9,886 bases of DNA from Syntrophomonadaceae bacterium (GCA_012512295.1 JAAZDI010000299.1:1-9886); one strand, 5' to 3'. Shown: positions 1 through 6,725, counted from the stretch's first letter. Numbers and translations: made by a program. The notes: generated by a model not told the origin, from the sequence alone.

Positions 1-457
1 AAATGCTAGGGCGAGTAATCAAGGCACAGGTAAGCGCTAGTTTTTGTTTCATGCCCCCGGACAGATTATCCGCCAAACGATCCTTAAACTCAAGCAGGTT
101 GGTTAACTCCAGGATTTCCTTAGCTCGCTGGTTAATTGTTTGTCGTTTAATTCGGTACATGGAACCAAAAAAGTGAATATTCTCCATAATTGTTAAATCG
201 CCATACAAGCTAAAACGCTGGGGCATGTAACCAAGATTTTCTTTAACCCGCTCCAGGTGTTTTCCTGACTGCCCAATTAGACTGATCTCTCCCGCATCCG
301 GAGTAATCAGACCGCAGATCATCCGCATCAAGGTTGTTTTTCCGGCACCATCAGGACCCACGAGGCCATAAATATCCTGCTTTGCCACATGAAGAGTTAC
401 CCCAGCCACAGCGTTATGATTACCGAAAGACTTAGTTAGGCCAGTGGTTTTAATCAT
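1..457 (-). CDS. ABC transporter ATP-binding protein, partial (C-terminal part off the left edge)
   Basis: This is the nucleotide-binding subunit that would power an ABC-2-type exporter. The visible 152 codons start with ATG at 457, which overlaps the stop of the upstream membrane fusion gene in an ATGA arrangement, so the two are translationally coupled. Visible motifs are Walker A GPDGAGKTT (about residues 34-42), a Q-loop glutamine in YMPQR (about 80), and the ABC signature LSGGMKQ (about 132-138). Walker B and the switch histidine lie beyond the edge. A Walker A with Asp (GPDGAGKT) and pairing with a YbhG-type HlyD protein are features I associate with the YbhF/CcmA-like exporter group. 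The permeases would be expected further left, outside the window. The exported substrate cannot be read from the sequence. Reading is uninterrupted from start to edge, so this is truncation by the window and not decay. Confidence 0.93.
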   Translation of the reverse strand, partial: MIKTTGLTKSFGNHNAVAGVTLHVAKQDIYGLVGPDGAGKTTLMRMICGLITPDAGEISLIGQSGKHLERVKENLGYMPQRFSLYGDLTIMENIHFFGSMYRIKRQTINQRAKEILELTNLLEFKDRLADNLSGGMKQKLALTCALITRPSI

Positions 458-1449
458 TGGACCGCCTCCGGTTTAAAAACAACATCCGCGGGCATCCCCG
501 GTTTAAGAATGCCTTGACCGTTGTTAATTATAATCTTTACCCCAAAAACAATATTGGTCCTTTCTTCTTTAGTTTGAATAGTCTTGGGGGTGAATTCGCC
601 CCTAGAAGAAATCTCACTAACTATCCCTTCAAAAATAGTTGACTCGCCGCTGACGGTAAATGTAACCGGTTGACCCAGCTTAATTTTTGGCAAATCATCA
701 GTAGAAATATAAACCTTAATCCAAAGATCATTTAAATCAGCTATAGTAGCCAAGGCTGCCCCGATTTGGACAAATTCACCTTCTTCAAAGTTTTTGGTCA
801 GGATTACTCCGTTCAATGGCGAGTAAATCTTTAGATCCTCTAACATGGCTTCGGTTGCCTTAAGAATTGCTTCGCAACGTTCTACTTCCGCCCTAGCAGC
901 GGCAATTAACTGAGGCCGATTACCTGACTCGATTAAACTTAATCTAGCTTCAGCAGCTTGTAACCGATTTTTTTCTAATTCCGCATTAAGCTTATAGCGA
1001 TCATATTCATCCTGAGAAATAACCCCTTCTTTGAAGAGGGTTTCATTGCGGGTTAAATCAGTTAAAGCCTTATCATAATTAGCTCTGGCTATTTCGACGT
1101 TAGCTAAGGCTTCCACTTTCTCTTGTTCCCGGGAGCCAGAGGTAAGATCAGCAAGCTGTGCCTTCGCTTTCATTAAGGCCATAGCATCGCGTTCCTTTTG
1201 AGCAACCAGATCCTTACGGCTGAGTTCAGCTACTAGTTCACCTTTGGTTAGATTATCTCCTTCTTTGAATGAAAAAGTTTCAATAATTCCTGAGGCTCTG
1301 GCACTTAAATCTACTTGAGTTGCCTCAATGGTGCCGGTCGCTTGAATAGCGGTAGATTTAGGCTCAGCATAGTATTCACGATAGACCCAGTACGACCCGG
1401 TTGTTGCCAATAAAGCAACTAAAGCAACTACGAACACTTTTGATTTCAA
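454..1449 (-). CDS. HlyD-family membrane fusion protein (YbhG-like) of an ABC exporter
   Basis: This is the periplasmic-adaptor-type subunit of an ABC efflux system, held at the outer face of the membrane by an N-terminal anchor (hydrophobic residues about 5-22). It has a first half-lipoyl motif around 40-80, a long heptad-rich helical hairpin about 85-205, the second half-lipoyl strand around 207-235 (YSPLNGVILTK), and a beta-barrel to the end. The stretch FTPKTIQTKEERTNIVFGVK (about 286-305) is typical of the YbhG/YhiI group. The start is TTG at 1449, justified by a strong Shine-Dalgarno GGGGAGGG (1457-1464) seven bases upstream; no ATG is better placed. Its TGA stop overlaps the ATG of the ABC ATPase, so this is the upstream gene of the export operon. 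In a single-membrane Bacillota the adaptor would act at the cell surface rather than across a periplasm. The exported substrate is unknown. Confidence 0.93.
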   Translation of the reverse strand: MKSKVFVVALVALLATTGSYWVYREYYAEPKSTAIQATGTIEATQVDLSARASGIIETFSFKEGDNLTKGELVAELSRKDLVAQKERDAMALMKAKAQLADLTSGSREQEKVEALANVEIARANYDKALTDLTRNETLFKEGVISQDEYDRYKLNAELEKNRLQAAEARLSLIESGNRPQLIAAARAEVERCEAILKATEAMLEDLKIYSPLNGVILTKNFEEGEFVQIGAALATIADLNDLWIKVYISTDDLPKIKLGQPVTFTVSGESTIFEGIVSEISSRGEFTPKTIQTKEERTNIVFGVKIIINNGQGILKPGMPADVVFKPEAVQ

Positions 1450-1715
1450 CTATTATCCCTCCCCTGCCAATTTGCTAGTAACTTGGTTCGTCAAGAGTAA
1501 TATAAAACTGTAAATAAATGGACAGAAAATTAAGTTAACGTAAATTTCGGTATACTGATGCCCCTATTTTAGTTTACTTGGTTTAAATTATTATAACAGA
1601 CTTCTTAAGCTTGGAATACAAAAGACTTAATAATTTATTGAAAAAGTCTTGATTCCATAATTTTTATTTCATAACCAACAATATTTAGGATTAAAAATGC
1701 TATGGGGGTGAAATT
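1450..1715. other. Divergent intergenic region, no convincing promoter; one dyad
   Basis: This 266-base AT-rich spacer separates the divergently transcribed HlyD and I42 genes, so both promoters should lie here. I find isolated -10-like hexamers, such as TATAAT on the minus strand at 1590-1595 and TATACT on the plus strand at 1551-1556. None has a well-spaced -35 partner, so I do not call a promoter. A 7-bp inverted repeat AAGACTT/AAGTCTT (1622-1628 with 1644-1650, 15-base loop) sits about 65 bases upstream of the I42 start and could be an operator or a leader hairpin. No gene, tRNA or terminator was seen. Confidence 0.4.
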
Positions 1716-2138
1716 ATGTGCCTTGCAAAATATGGTCGATTCTGTCTGGTAATTATAATAGTAATAGGAGCCATATTATTGGGGATTGTTAAGTGGTACA
1801 ATTATCCTGTCCAAATAGACGAATCCTATCAGGGACAAACTATTAAACTGCGAAAAGGTCAAAAACTAGAATTAACTTTAACTAGCAACCCTACTACCGG
1901 TTATTCCTGGCAGTATTCATCTCCTTTAGACACAGAGTACATCAAAGAAATTAAGCATTATTTTGAGAGTAGTTCCTCAGTGATCGGTGCAGGGGGTGAA
2001 GAACACTGGATTTATCAAGCAATTAAGCCCGGTTCGTTAAAAATTAATCTGGAATACCGACGACCCTGGGAAGATGTACCACCTGAAAAAACTTTTACCG
2101 TTGACATTATTATTCTTCCTCCTTTAGATTTAATTTGA
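1716..2138 (+). CDS. Chagasin-type (MEROPS I42) protease inhibitor, membrane-anchored
   Basis: This small 140-residue protein has an N-terminal hydrophobic segment (about residues 10-27) that would act as a signal anchor or uncleaved signal, placing the rest outside the membrane. The extracytoplasmic domain carries the three loop signatures of the I42 chagasin/amoebapain inhibitor family: NPTTGYSW (58-65), a glycine-rich loop GAGG (91-94), and RRPW (115-118). In characterised members these loops insert into the active-site cleft of papain-type cysteine proteases, so the predicted role is inhibition of a secreted or foreign cysteine protease. The target is not evident here. The ATG at 1716 has a Shine-Dalgarno GGGGGTG (1704-1710). 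It ends in TGA, which shows TGA is a normal stop in this genome. It is the only plus-strand gene and is convergent with the aminotransferase. There is no Cys after the anchor, so a lipoprotein is unlikely. Confidence 0.85.
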   Translation: MCLAKYGRFCLVIIIVIGAILLGIVKWYNYPVQIDESYQGQTIKLRKGQKLELTLTSNPTTGYSWQYSSPLDTEYIKEIKHYFESSSSVIGAGGEEHWIYQAIKPGSLKINLEYRRPWEDVPPEKTFTVDIIILPPLDLI

Positions 2139-2146
2139 TTAATGAA

Positions 2147-2180
2147 AAAAATGCCCCCAATGCATGATGAGGGCATTTTT
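2147..2180. terminator. Bidirectional rho-independent terminator
   Basis: A perfect 10-bp inverted repeat AAAAATGCCC / GGGCATTTTT (2147-2156 and 2171-2180) encloses a 14-base loop. It is A-rich on the left and T-rich on the right, so it reads as a terminator on both strands. It lies between the convergent I42 gene (stop at 2138) and the aminotransferase (stop at 2200), the expected place for a shared terminator. Confidence 0.85.
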
Positions 2181-2199
2181 ATGTAACTGCGTTTCAAGA

Positions 2200-3267
2200 T
2201 TAGCACTCAACGGTCCAACCAAATGGATCTTCCAATTCCCCATTTTGGATTCCCGTTAACACATTGTATATCTTAGTTGATATTTCTCCGGTCATTCCGC
2301 CATTAATGATAATTTTGTTGCCGTTCCAGTTTAATTCTCCGATGGGCGAAATTACTGCTGCTGTGCCAGTACCAAAAGCCTCTTCCAAAGTCCCTTGAGC
2401 ATGAGCATCGTATATCTCTTGAATGGAAATTCGGCGCTCAGTGACTTTTAATCCCCAGCTTTTTATTAATTGAATGGTTGAATCCCTGGTAATCCCTGCT
2501 AGCAAGCTGCCCTCCAGGGCTGGAGTTATTATCTCCCCATTAATTTTGAAAAAGACGTTCATGGTTCCTACTTCTTCGACATACTTTTTTTCGACTCCAT
2601 CTAACCATAGAACTTGGGTGTACCCCTTCTCATTAGCCTCTACCTGAGCTTTCAAGCTAGCGGCATAGTTACCGGGGGTTTTAGCGGCCCCAGTTCCACC
2701 TTTAACTGCACGGACATAGTTGCTTTCCACATAAATCTTGACCGGATTAATCCCTTCAGGATAGTAGGCACCAACTGGTGACAAAATAATTAAAAATTTA
2801 TAGGTGTTTGCTGGTCTGACCCCAAGATATGGATCAGTCGCAATAATAAAGGGTCGGATATAAAGGGATGTCCCTTCAGCTTCCGGAATCCAATCCTGAT
2901 CAACTTTAACCAGGGTTTTAATCGCTTCAACAGCAAAATCTACATCTAGGGGAGGAATACAAATACGGTCATTGGACATATTTATCCTTTCCATGTTATT
3001 GGTCGGCCTGAACAATAGAATCCGGCCGTCTTTGGTTTTGTAGGCCTTTAATCCTTCAAATACTGCCTGGCCGTAATGAAATACCATAGTTGACGGGTCA
3101 AGGCTAAGCGGGCCATAGGGGACTATTCGAGGGTCATGCCAGCCTTTTCCCGCTGTGTAATCCATAATAAACATATGATCTGTAAATATCTGACCAAAAC
3201 CTAGATTATTTGGATCAGGCTTGGGCTTAGGATGGGTAGTTCTTTCGATTCGAATTGTGTTAGACAT
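2200..3267 (-). CDS. ilvE: Branched-chain amino-acid aminotransferase
   Basis: This PLP enzyme interconverts Leu/Ile/Val and their 2-oxo acids using 2-oxoglutarate/glutamate; it is cytoplasmic and forms the last step of BCAA synthesis or the first of degradation. The protein is 355 residues, the length usual for the larger (mammalian-like, B. subtilis YbgE/YwaA-like) BCAT type. The PLP lysine is K196 in GGTGAAKTPGNYAAS. The class-IV aminotransferase signature begins near E232 (EVGTMNVFF), and the phosphate-binding turn GTGTAA is at about 299-304. The N-terminal FGQIFTDHMF and YGQAVFEGLKAY (65-76) are also characteristic. I place the start at ATG 3267. An in-frame GTG at 3276 is contiguous with the Shine-Dalgarno AGGAG (3276-3280), leaving no room, whereas ATG 3267 has an 8-base spacing. 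No other BCAA gene is adjacent and no T-box is visible, so regulation is unclear. Confidence 0.96.
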   Translation of the reverse strand: MSNTIRIERTTHPKPKPDPNNLGFGQIFTDHMFIMDYTAGKGWHDPRIVPYGPLSLDPSTMVFHYGQAVFEGLKAYKTKDGRILLFRPTNNMERINMSNDRICIPPLDVDFAVEAIKTLVKVDQDWIPEAEGTSLYIRPFIIATDPYLGVRPANTYKFLIILSPVGAYYPEGINPVKIYVESNYVRAVKGGTGAAKTPGNYAASLKAQVEANEKGYTQVLWLDGVEKKYVEEVGTMNVFFKINGEIITPALEGSLLAGITRDSTIQLIKSWGLKVTERRISIQEIYDAHAQGTLEEAFGTGTAAVISPIGELNWNGNKIIINGGMTGEISTKIYNVLTGIQNGELEDPFGWTVEC

Positions 3268-3321
3268 TTTGTTCACTCCTGTCTGATATAAGGTTTAGCA
3301 ATGTGAAAACTTAAACAAATA

Positions 3322-3350
3322 ATTGTATCATATAGTATAATTCACGTTAA
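3322..3350 (-). promoter_or_regulatory. Candidate sigma-A promoter for the aminotransferase
   Basis: On the minus strand, TTAACG (3345-3350) and TACAAT (3322-3327) are separated by exactly 17 bases, and the -10 is extended (TGA before TACAAT). A start near 3315 would give a short leader of roughly 48 bases before ATG 3267. That leader is too short for a T-box. The match is by eye only. Confidence 0.45.
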
Positions 3351-3480
3351 ATCTTACTCTTCCTGCTTTTTTTCTCTAATGTATTCATTATACTTATTAT
3401 TAAATTTTATATGGTTAATATTTACATGCCTAGAAATATTTATTTAATATATTTTCCCTTTGGGTTATTAATCTAACCTT

Positions 3481-4641
3481 CTATAATAGTGTGTCCATAT
3501 AGTTTTCAACTATCTGCCGAAAGTATCGACAGTTTTCAATTAGATTAGGACCGTGCTTAAATAAGCCTCCACCAATTAAAAAGATTACATCGAGGCCATA
3601 GATTTGTAGTAAGTCTGGAACTCGTTCCAAACTCATCCCACCACCCGGGCCGGGAAAAATTGGTTGGATATGTCCCATCTTTACCACCGTTCCTCTGACA
3701 ATCTGCTCACATTCTTCCCGATTAAAGGAAAATCGTCCCCCAAAATTGGGGTAAATAGTGGCATCGGCCCCAGCTAAACGAGCAATTTGGCCAAAGAGAG
3801 CGTAGTGCGAAATCCCACTTGCCTGGCCGATTACATAACTTCCCTGAAAGGCGGGATGACTAAAAATTGGCAGCCCAATTTGATCATTTTTGGCAAGTTG
3901 TCGCATTGTATCTAGCCCGATTATCGCTGGGGCAACCATAAGACCGCGGGCACCGGCTTCTTTGGCCAGTTTGGCCCGAAAAAAAACTTCATCGCTGGGA
4001 GCAGTTATATTCGCGACGTAGATACAATAGTAGCCAGTTTCTTGGTTGGCTTTTTCGACTGCCTTGGCACAAAGGGTTACCCTCTCTTCAAATGGTGCAA
4101 AACACTGATTGGTTAATCCATGATCGTCTTTAATGATATCAATTCCGCCTAACGCTAGTTTATAGGCAATATTGGCTAGTTCTCTTGCAGAAAGACCCAT
4201 CGGTTTTAATGCAGTAAAAAGAAGAGGGCGTTTGGGAACACCGAGCCAGTTACGCAGCCCAGCTCGTCCAAATCGAGGCCCCTGGAATAGCCTTAAGATG
4301 GATGGGGGCAGAATTATTTCCTCCAGACAAAACCCCGGTTTTAGACTAAGATTACCAAACAATACAGTTAACAGTTGAGTAAATTCATTAGCTGTTGTTT
4401 CAATTGCGAAGCTAATTACTGCTCTATAACTTTCTAGTCCCAGTTGATTGGTCTGCGATCCCTGGTAAGGCTCAAAGGACTCAATCCGACCGACAACATT
4501 TTCTCGGATCATACCATTCGGGACTAGTTCTTCTGGAAATTCCACCGTTTCTTCAAAACAGATGTCTTTGGCTTTTTCCAGAGCCTCGTTTTCCGAACCG
4601 GTAATACGATAGACCGCGGAAAATCGTTCACCCGAAATCAT
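3481..4641 (-). CDS. RuBisCO-like protein (form IV, DeepYkr-like)
   Basis: This 386-residue member of the RuBisCO large-chain superfamily is clearly not a carboxylase. The barrel has the equivalent of RuBisCO K175 (K146 in ALKPMGLS, with the K177 position lost), K201 and D203 (K171, D173), but E204 is His (KDDH, H174). H294-R295 is HP (H262-P263), H327 appears kept (H279), and the loop-6 lysine position seems to be Gln (Q285 in LFGQIARLAGAD). Phosphate-binding glycines are retained in GPGGGM (331-336) and LIGGGLFKHGPNL (355-367). KDDHGL.NQ, PNFGGRFSF and GGGL.KHGP resemble the subgroup that, as I recall, includes the R. rubrum methylthioribulose-phosphate isomerase and the oxo-isoapionate-phosphate decarboxylases, so a sugar-phosphate isomerase or decarboxylase is likely. 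The start ATG 4641 overlaps the preceding stop (TAATG) and has a Shine-Dalgarno GGAGG (4649-4653) inside that gene, implying coupling to the transketolase subunit. The substrate is unknown. Confidence 0.92.
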   Translation of the reverse strand: MISGERFSAVYRITGSENEALEKAKDICFEETVEFPEELVPNGMIRENVVGRIESFEPYQGSQTNQLGLESYRAVISFAIETTANEFTQLLTVLFGNLSLKPGFCLEEIILPPSILRLFQGPRFGRAGLRNWLGVPKRPLLFTALKPMGLSARELANIAYKLALGGIDIIKDDHGLTNQCFAPFEERVTLCAKAVEKANQETGYYCIYVANITAPSDEVFFRAKLAKEAGARGLMVAPAIIGLDTMRQLAKNDQIGLPIFSHPAFQGSYVIGQASGISHYALFGQIARLAGADATIYPNFGGRFSFNREECEQIVRGTVVKMGHIQPIFPGPGGGMSLERVPDLLQIYGLDVIFLIGGGLFKHGPNLIENCRYFRQIVENYMDTLL

Positions 4642-4832
4642 TATAGTGCCTCCGCTTTGGCTTCGCTGTGTTCCGGAGCCAGATATATTTCTGATAGTTC
4701 TGCCTCTTTGATACCAAAATTAGTGTTAAGCAGTTTTTCAACTTCTTTAATCAGCGACATTGCATCCAAACCGTACTCTTTCATGAGGTAATGACGGCTT
4801 GCTCCATGGGCAAAGGTATCCTTCAAGCCAAT
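4641..4832 (-). pseudogene. C-terminal end of the transketolase subunit, downstream of an in-frame TGA
   Basis: These 63 codons continue the transketolase C-terminal subunit in the same frame immediately after the TGA at 4833-4835. They start IGLKDTFAHGASRHYLMKEY, a typical ending of the subunit (the family has IG.KDTFA.GAS..YLM..YG), and run without further damage to a TAA at 4641-4643. The reading frame could open at TTG 4826, but no Shine-Dalgarno precedes it and the peptide is only part of a domain, so I do not treat it as an independent gene. Whether it is translated depends on readthrough of the TGA. It contains the ribosome site of the RuBisCO-like gene. A 6-bp inverted repeat GGCTTG/CAAGCC (4824-4829 with 4796-4801) begins three bases after the TGA. 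Confidence 0.8.
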
Positions 4833-5648
4833 TCAAACTAGCTTACGAGTAATCCCATTCTCCGCCATTTGTTCGGCCAAAATAGTTCCCAAACCACCGA
4901 TAATTGAATGATTCTCCATAGTAATAACCCCATATCGGGCTTGGGCTACTGCCTCAAGGACTGCTGAATCAGTAAAGGGTTTTAGGGTTGAGATGTGCAG
5001 GTGGTGGATAGATACCCCTCTTTTCTGTAATGCCTGAATAGCCCGCATCGCTTCTTCGGTACAGATACCGCTGGACAAAACAACTAGATCGCTCCCGGTG
5101 GTTAAGGTTCGGGCTTGCCCTAAACGCATCGGTTGAGATTGCTCAAATAGACGTGGAATTTCTCCTCGTATCATTCTAACGTACACCGGCCCTGGAGTCG
5201 AATAAGCCACATCGAGGACCGATTCTACCTCCGTGGCGTCACCACACTCCAGAATCGTCATATTCGGCAGGGAACGTAAAACTGAAATATCTTCAATTGC
5301 TTGGTGGGTTGCGCCCCCTGGCGTGGTAATTCCCGGTAAAAAGCCAAACATTTTGACGGGTAAGTTAGGATAGGCGACAGACATAGCTACCTGATCATAA
5401 GCCCGGCGATAGATAAATACTGCAAAAGTATGAATAAAGGGAATAAATCCCTCACGAGCCAGACCGCCGGCAAAACTAAGCATATTCTGTTCCGCTATTC
5501 CCAGAGAGATAAAGCGATTGGGATAGGCATCGCGAAAAAGATCTGCCTCCGAAGAACTGGTCAGGTCCGCAGAAAGGACGAGTACCTCCGGCTTTGATTT
5601 AGCCCACTCGACCAAGTTTCGGGCATGAACTCTTGATAGAATTTCCAT
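4833..5648 (-). CDS. Transketolase C-terminal subunit (Pyr domain and start of C domain), cut by an in-frame TGA
   Basis: This is the second half of a split thiamine-diphosphate transketolase, which pairs with the N-terminal subunit upstream to form the active site at their interface. It has the catalytic Glu that activates ThDP (E53 in GIAEQN), TFAVF.YRRAYDQ (74-86), the active-site His in GGATHQAIEDI (H115), and MENHSIIGGLGT (244-255) of the C domain. The ATG at 5648 has a Shine-Dalgarno-like GAGAGG nine bases upstream. Translation meets TGA at 4833-4835 after residue 271 (NGITRKLV), but the same frame continues for 63 family-typical codons (335 codons in all, the expected length). From memory of the family, the interrupted position is usually Arg, so CGA to TGA is the simplest change. 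As it stands the product lacks the last part of its C domain. Recent nonsense mutation, sequencing error and readthrough all remain open. It lies 89 bases downstream of the N subunit. Confidence 0.9.
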   Translation of the reverse strand: MEILSRVHARNLVEWAKSKPEVLVLSADLTSSSEADLFRDAYPNRFISLGIAEQNMLSFAGGLAREGFIPFIHTFAVFIYRRAYDQVAMSVAYPNLPVKMFGFLPGITTPGGATHQAIEDISVLRSLPNMTILECGDATEVESVLDVAYSTPGPVYVRMIRGEIPRLFEQSQPMRLGQARTLTTGSDLVVLSSGICTEEAMRAIQALQKRGVSIHHLHISTLKPFTDSAVLEAVAQARYGVITMENHSIIGGLGTILAEQMAENGITRKLV

Positions 5649-5737
5649 AATATATATCCTCTCAGCTTGAAATGTAGTTTTCTTTATAACTAAATAAATT
5701 ATATTTGCATTGTTTGCTTAAAAACCAATCTTTTTAA

Positions 5738-6658
5738 TTATTCAATTTTTACAGTTGCATAACGTTGTCTTTCTTCTTCACTCGAAAACCGGACATAGTG
5801 CAATTTGGGGGCTCTACTCTTGAGAAGTTCAATTCCTTGCCAGGGGTTAGTTTCAGCTAAGATAACCAGAGGTTTTCCGTCAGGCTTTTTTTGAACTGCT
5901 CTAATTAAAGCATCAATACTGTGCCCGTCAACACGGTAAACATGAGCACCAAAGGCTTCTAATCGTCGGTCGAATGGTTCAATGTTCATGACGCTGGCTA
6001 TATCTCCATCACATGGGTGTTTATGAAAATCAATAAAAATATCGATATTATCGAGTTTATGAAAGGAAATCGCCTGCAGGGCCTCCCAGTTTTGACCGGA
6101 CTGCCACTCGCCATCAGACATAAAAACCCAAACTTTTCCCGTTTCACCTTTGAGCTTGCGAGCCATGGCAATGCCGGCCGCCTGACTCAAGCCTTGACCT
6201 AAAGAACCGGTCATAACTTCCATGCCTGGTGAATGTTCAGCACCAATCATTTCGACTGCGCTACCGTCTTGATTAAACTGTTGCAGTCCCTCCGGAGCCA
6301 TTCGGCCTACCTCAACCAGCGTTGCGTACAGAACAAGGGCGTATTGGGAGGGAGATAGAATGAAACGATCCAGATTAGCCGACTTAGGACCATTATACCC
6401 AGCCCCGGTTTGGTAATCCGGGTTTTTTGGTCCTGGGACACCCCGAAATGGAAGTGGAATCAATGGGGCTTGTGATGGTCCGAGATTCATAATTTTAGCG
6501 TATAAAGCAGCAAAAATTTCAGCCGAGGAACAGGCTTGGCTGAGGTAACCTCCGTTATTATTAACGGTATGTTCCAGAACCCGACGCCGTATACCGGAAG
6601 CAATTTCTTTAATCCGGGTAAGCTCGTGTTCGCTATTAGACCGCATATTTATGGCCAT
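5738..6658 (-). CDS. Divergent transketolase N-terminal (ThDP-binding) subunit
   Basis: This is the ThDP pyrophosphate-binding half of a split transketolase-like enzyme; transketolases move two-carbon ketol units between sugar phosphates. The fold is recognisable from NNGGYLSQACSSAEIFAALY (34-53), GMEVMTGSLGQGLS (145-158) and SDGEWQSGQNWEA (181-193). Several usual motifs are altered: LSKGH is LSPSQ (101-105), GDG is SDG (181-183), the VDNN metal-binding step is IDFH (209-212), and the KGKG stretch near the end is NPWQG. There is also extra sequence at about 62-93 (proline/glycine-rich, PLIPLPFRGVPGPKNP). A non-standard substrate or a changed reaction is therefore likely. I start at ATG 6658 (306 residues), with AGGGAG (6668-6673) nine bases upstream. 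The TTG at 6664 lies only three bases from that site. It is the first gene of the transketolase/RuBisCO-like cluster. Confidence 0.88.
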   Translation of the reverse strand: MAINMRSNSEHELTRIKEIASGIRRRVLEHTVNNNGGYLSQACSSAEIFAALYAKIMNLGPSQAPLIPLPFRGVPGPKNPDYQTGAGYNGPKSANLDRFILSPSQYALVLYATLVEVGRMAPEGLQQFNQDGSAVEMIGAEHSPGMEVMTGSLGQGLSQAAGIAMARKLKGETGKVWVFMSDGEWQSGQNWEALQAISFHKLDNIDIFIDFHKHPCDGDIASVMNIEPFDRRLEAFGAHVYRVDGHSIDALIRAVQKKPDGKPLVILAETNPWQGIELLKSRAPKLHYVRFSSEEERQRYATVKIE

Positions 6659-6685
6659 ACTCAATAACTCCCTGTATTATAATTT

Positions 6686-6725
6686 TTAATATTAGTTATA
6701 ACCAATATAATCAATGATTGATATT
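6686..6725 (-). promoter_or_regulatory. Weak candidate promoter and overlapping dyad for the transketolase/RuBisCO-like cluster
   Basis: In the 151-base gap ahead of the cluster, TTGATT (6709-6714) and TATTAA (6686-6691) on the minus strand are 17 bases apart. The -35 lies inside a perfect 11-bp palindrome AATCA-A-TGATT (6709-6719, flanked by imperfect ATAT arms), a plausible operator. A perfect TATAAT also exists at about 6676-6681, but it abuts the Shine-Dalgarno and could only drive a nearly leaderless message. This is tentative. Confidence 0.3.

Noticed and set aside
1590..1595. Minus-strand TATAAT as the promoter of the exporter operon
   Set aside because: No acceptable -35 lies 16-18 bases upstream; one good hexamer in an AT-rich spacer is not sufficient.
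3277..3480. T-box or leucine attenuator upstream of the aminotransferase
   Set aside because: No T-box core, specifier stem or Leu-rich leader peptide is visible, and the candidate promoter leaves only about 48 bases of leader.
4172..4378. Plus-strand open frame opposite the RuBisCO-like gene (likewise those opposite HlyD, transketolase, aminopeptidase and DUF815)
   Set aside because: These are antisense shadows of well-supported genes, with no ribosome sites and no recognisable protein features.
4641..4826. Separate small gene starting at TTG 4826
   Set aside because: It has no Shine-Dalgarno, is in the same frame as the upstream transketolase subunit, and encodes that family's usual C-terminus; it is the continuation past the TGA.
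4833..4835. TGA as a selenocysteine codon
   Set aside because: Relatives, as far as I recall, have Arg rather than Cys here and no clear SECIS apical loop is seen. Kept only as a low-probability option in the findings.
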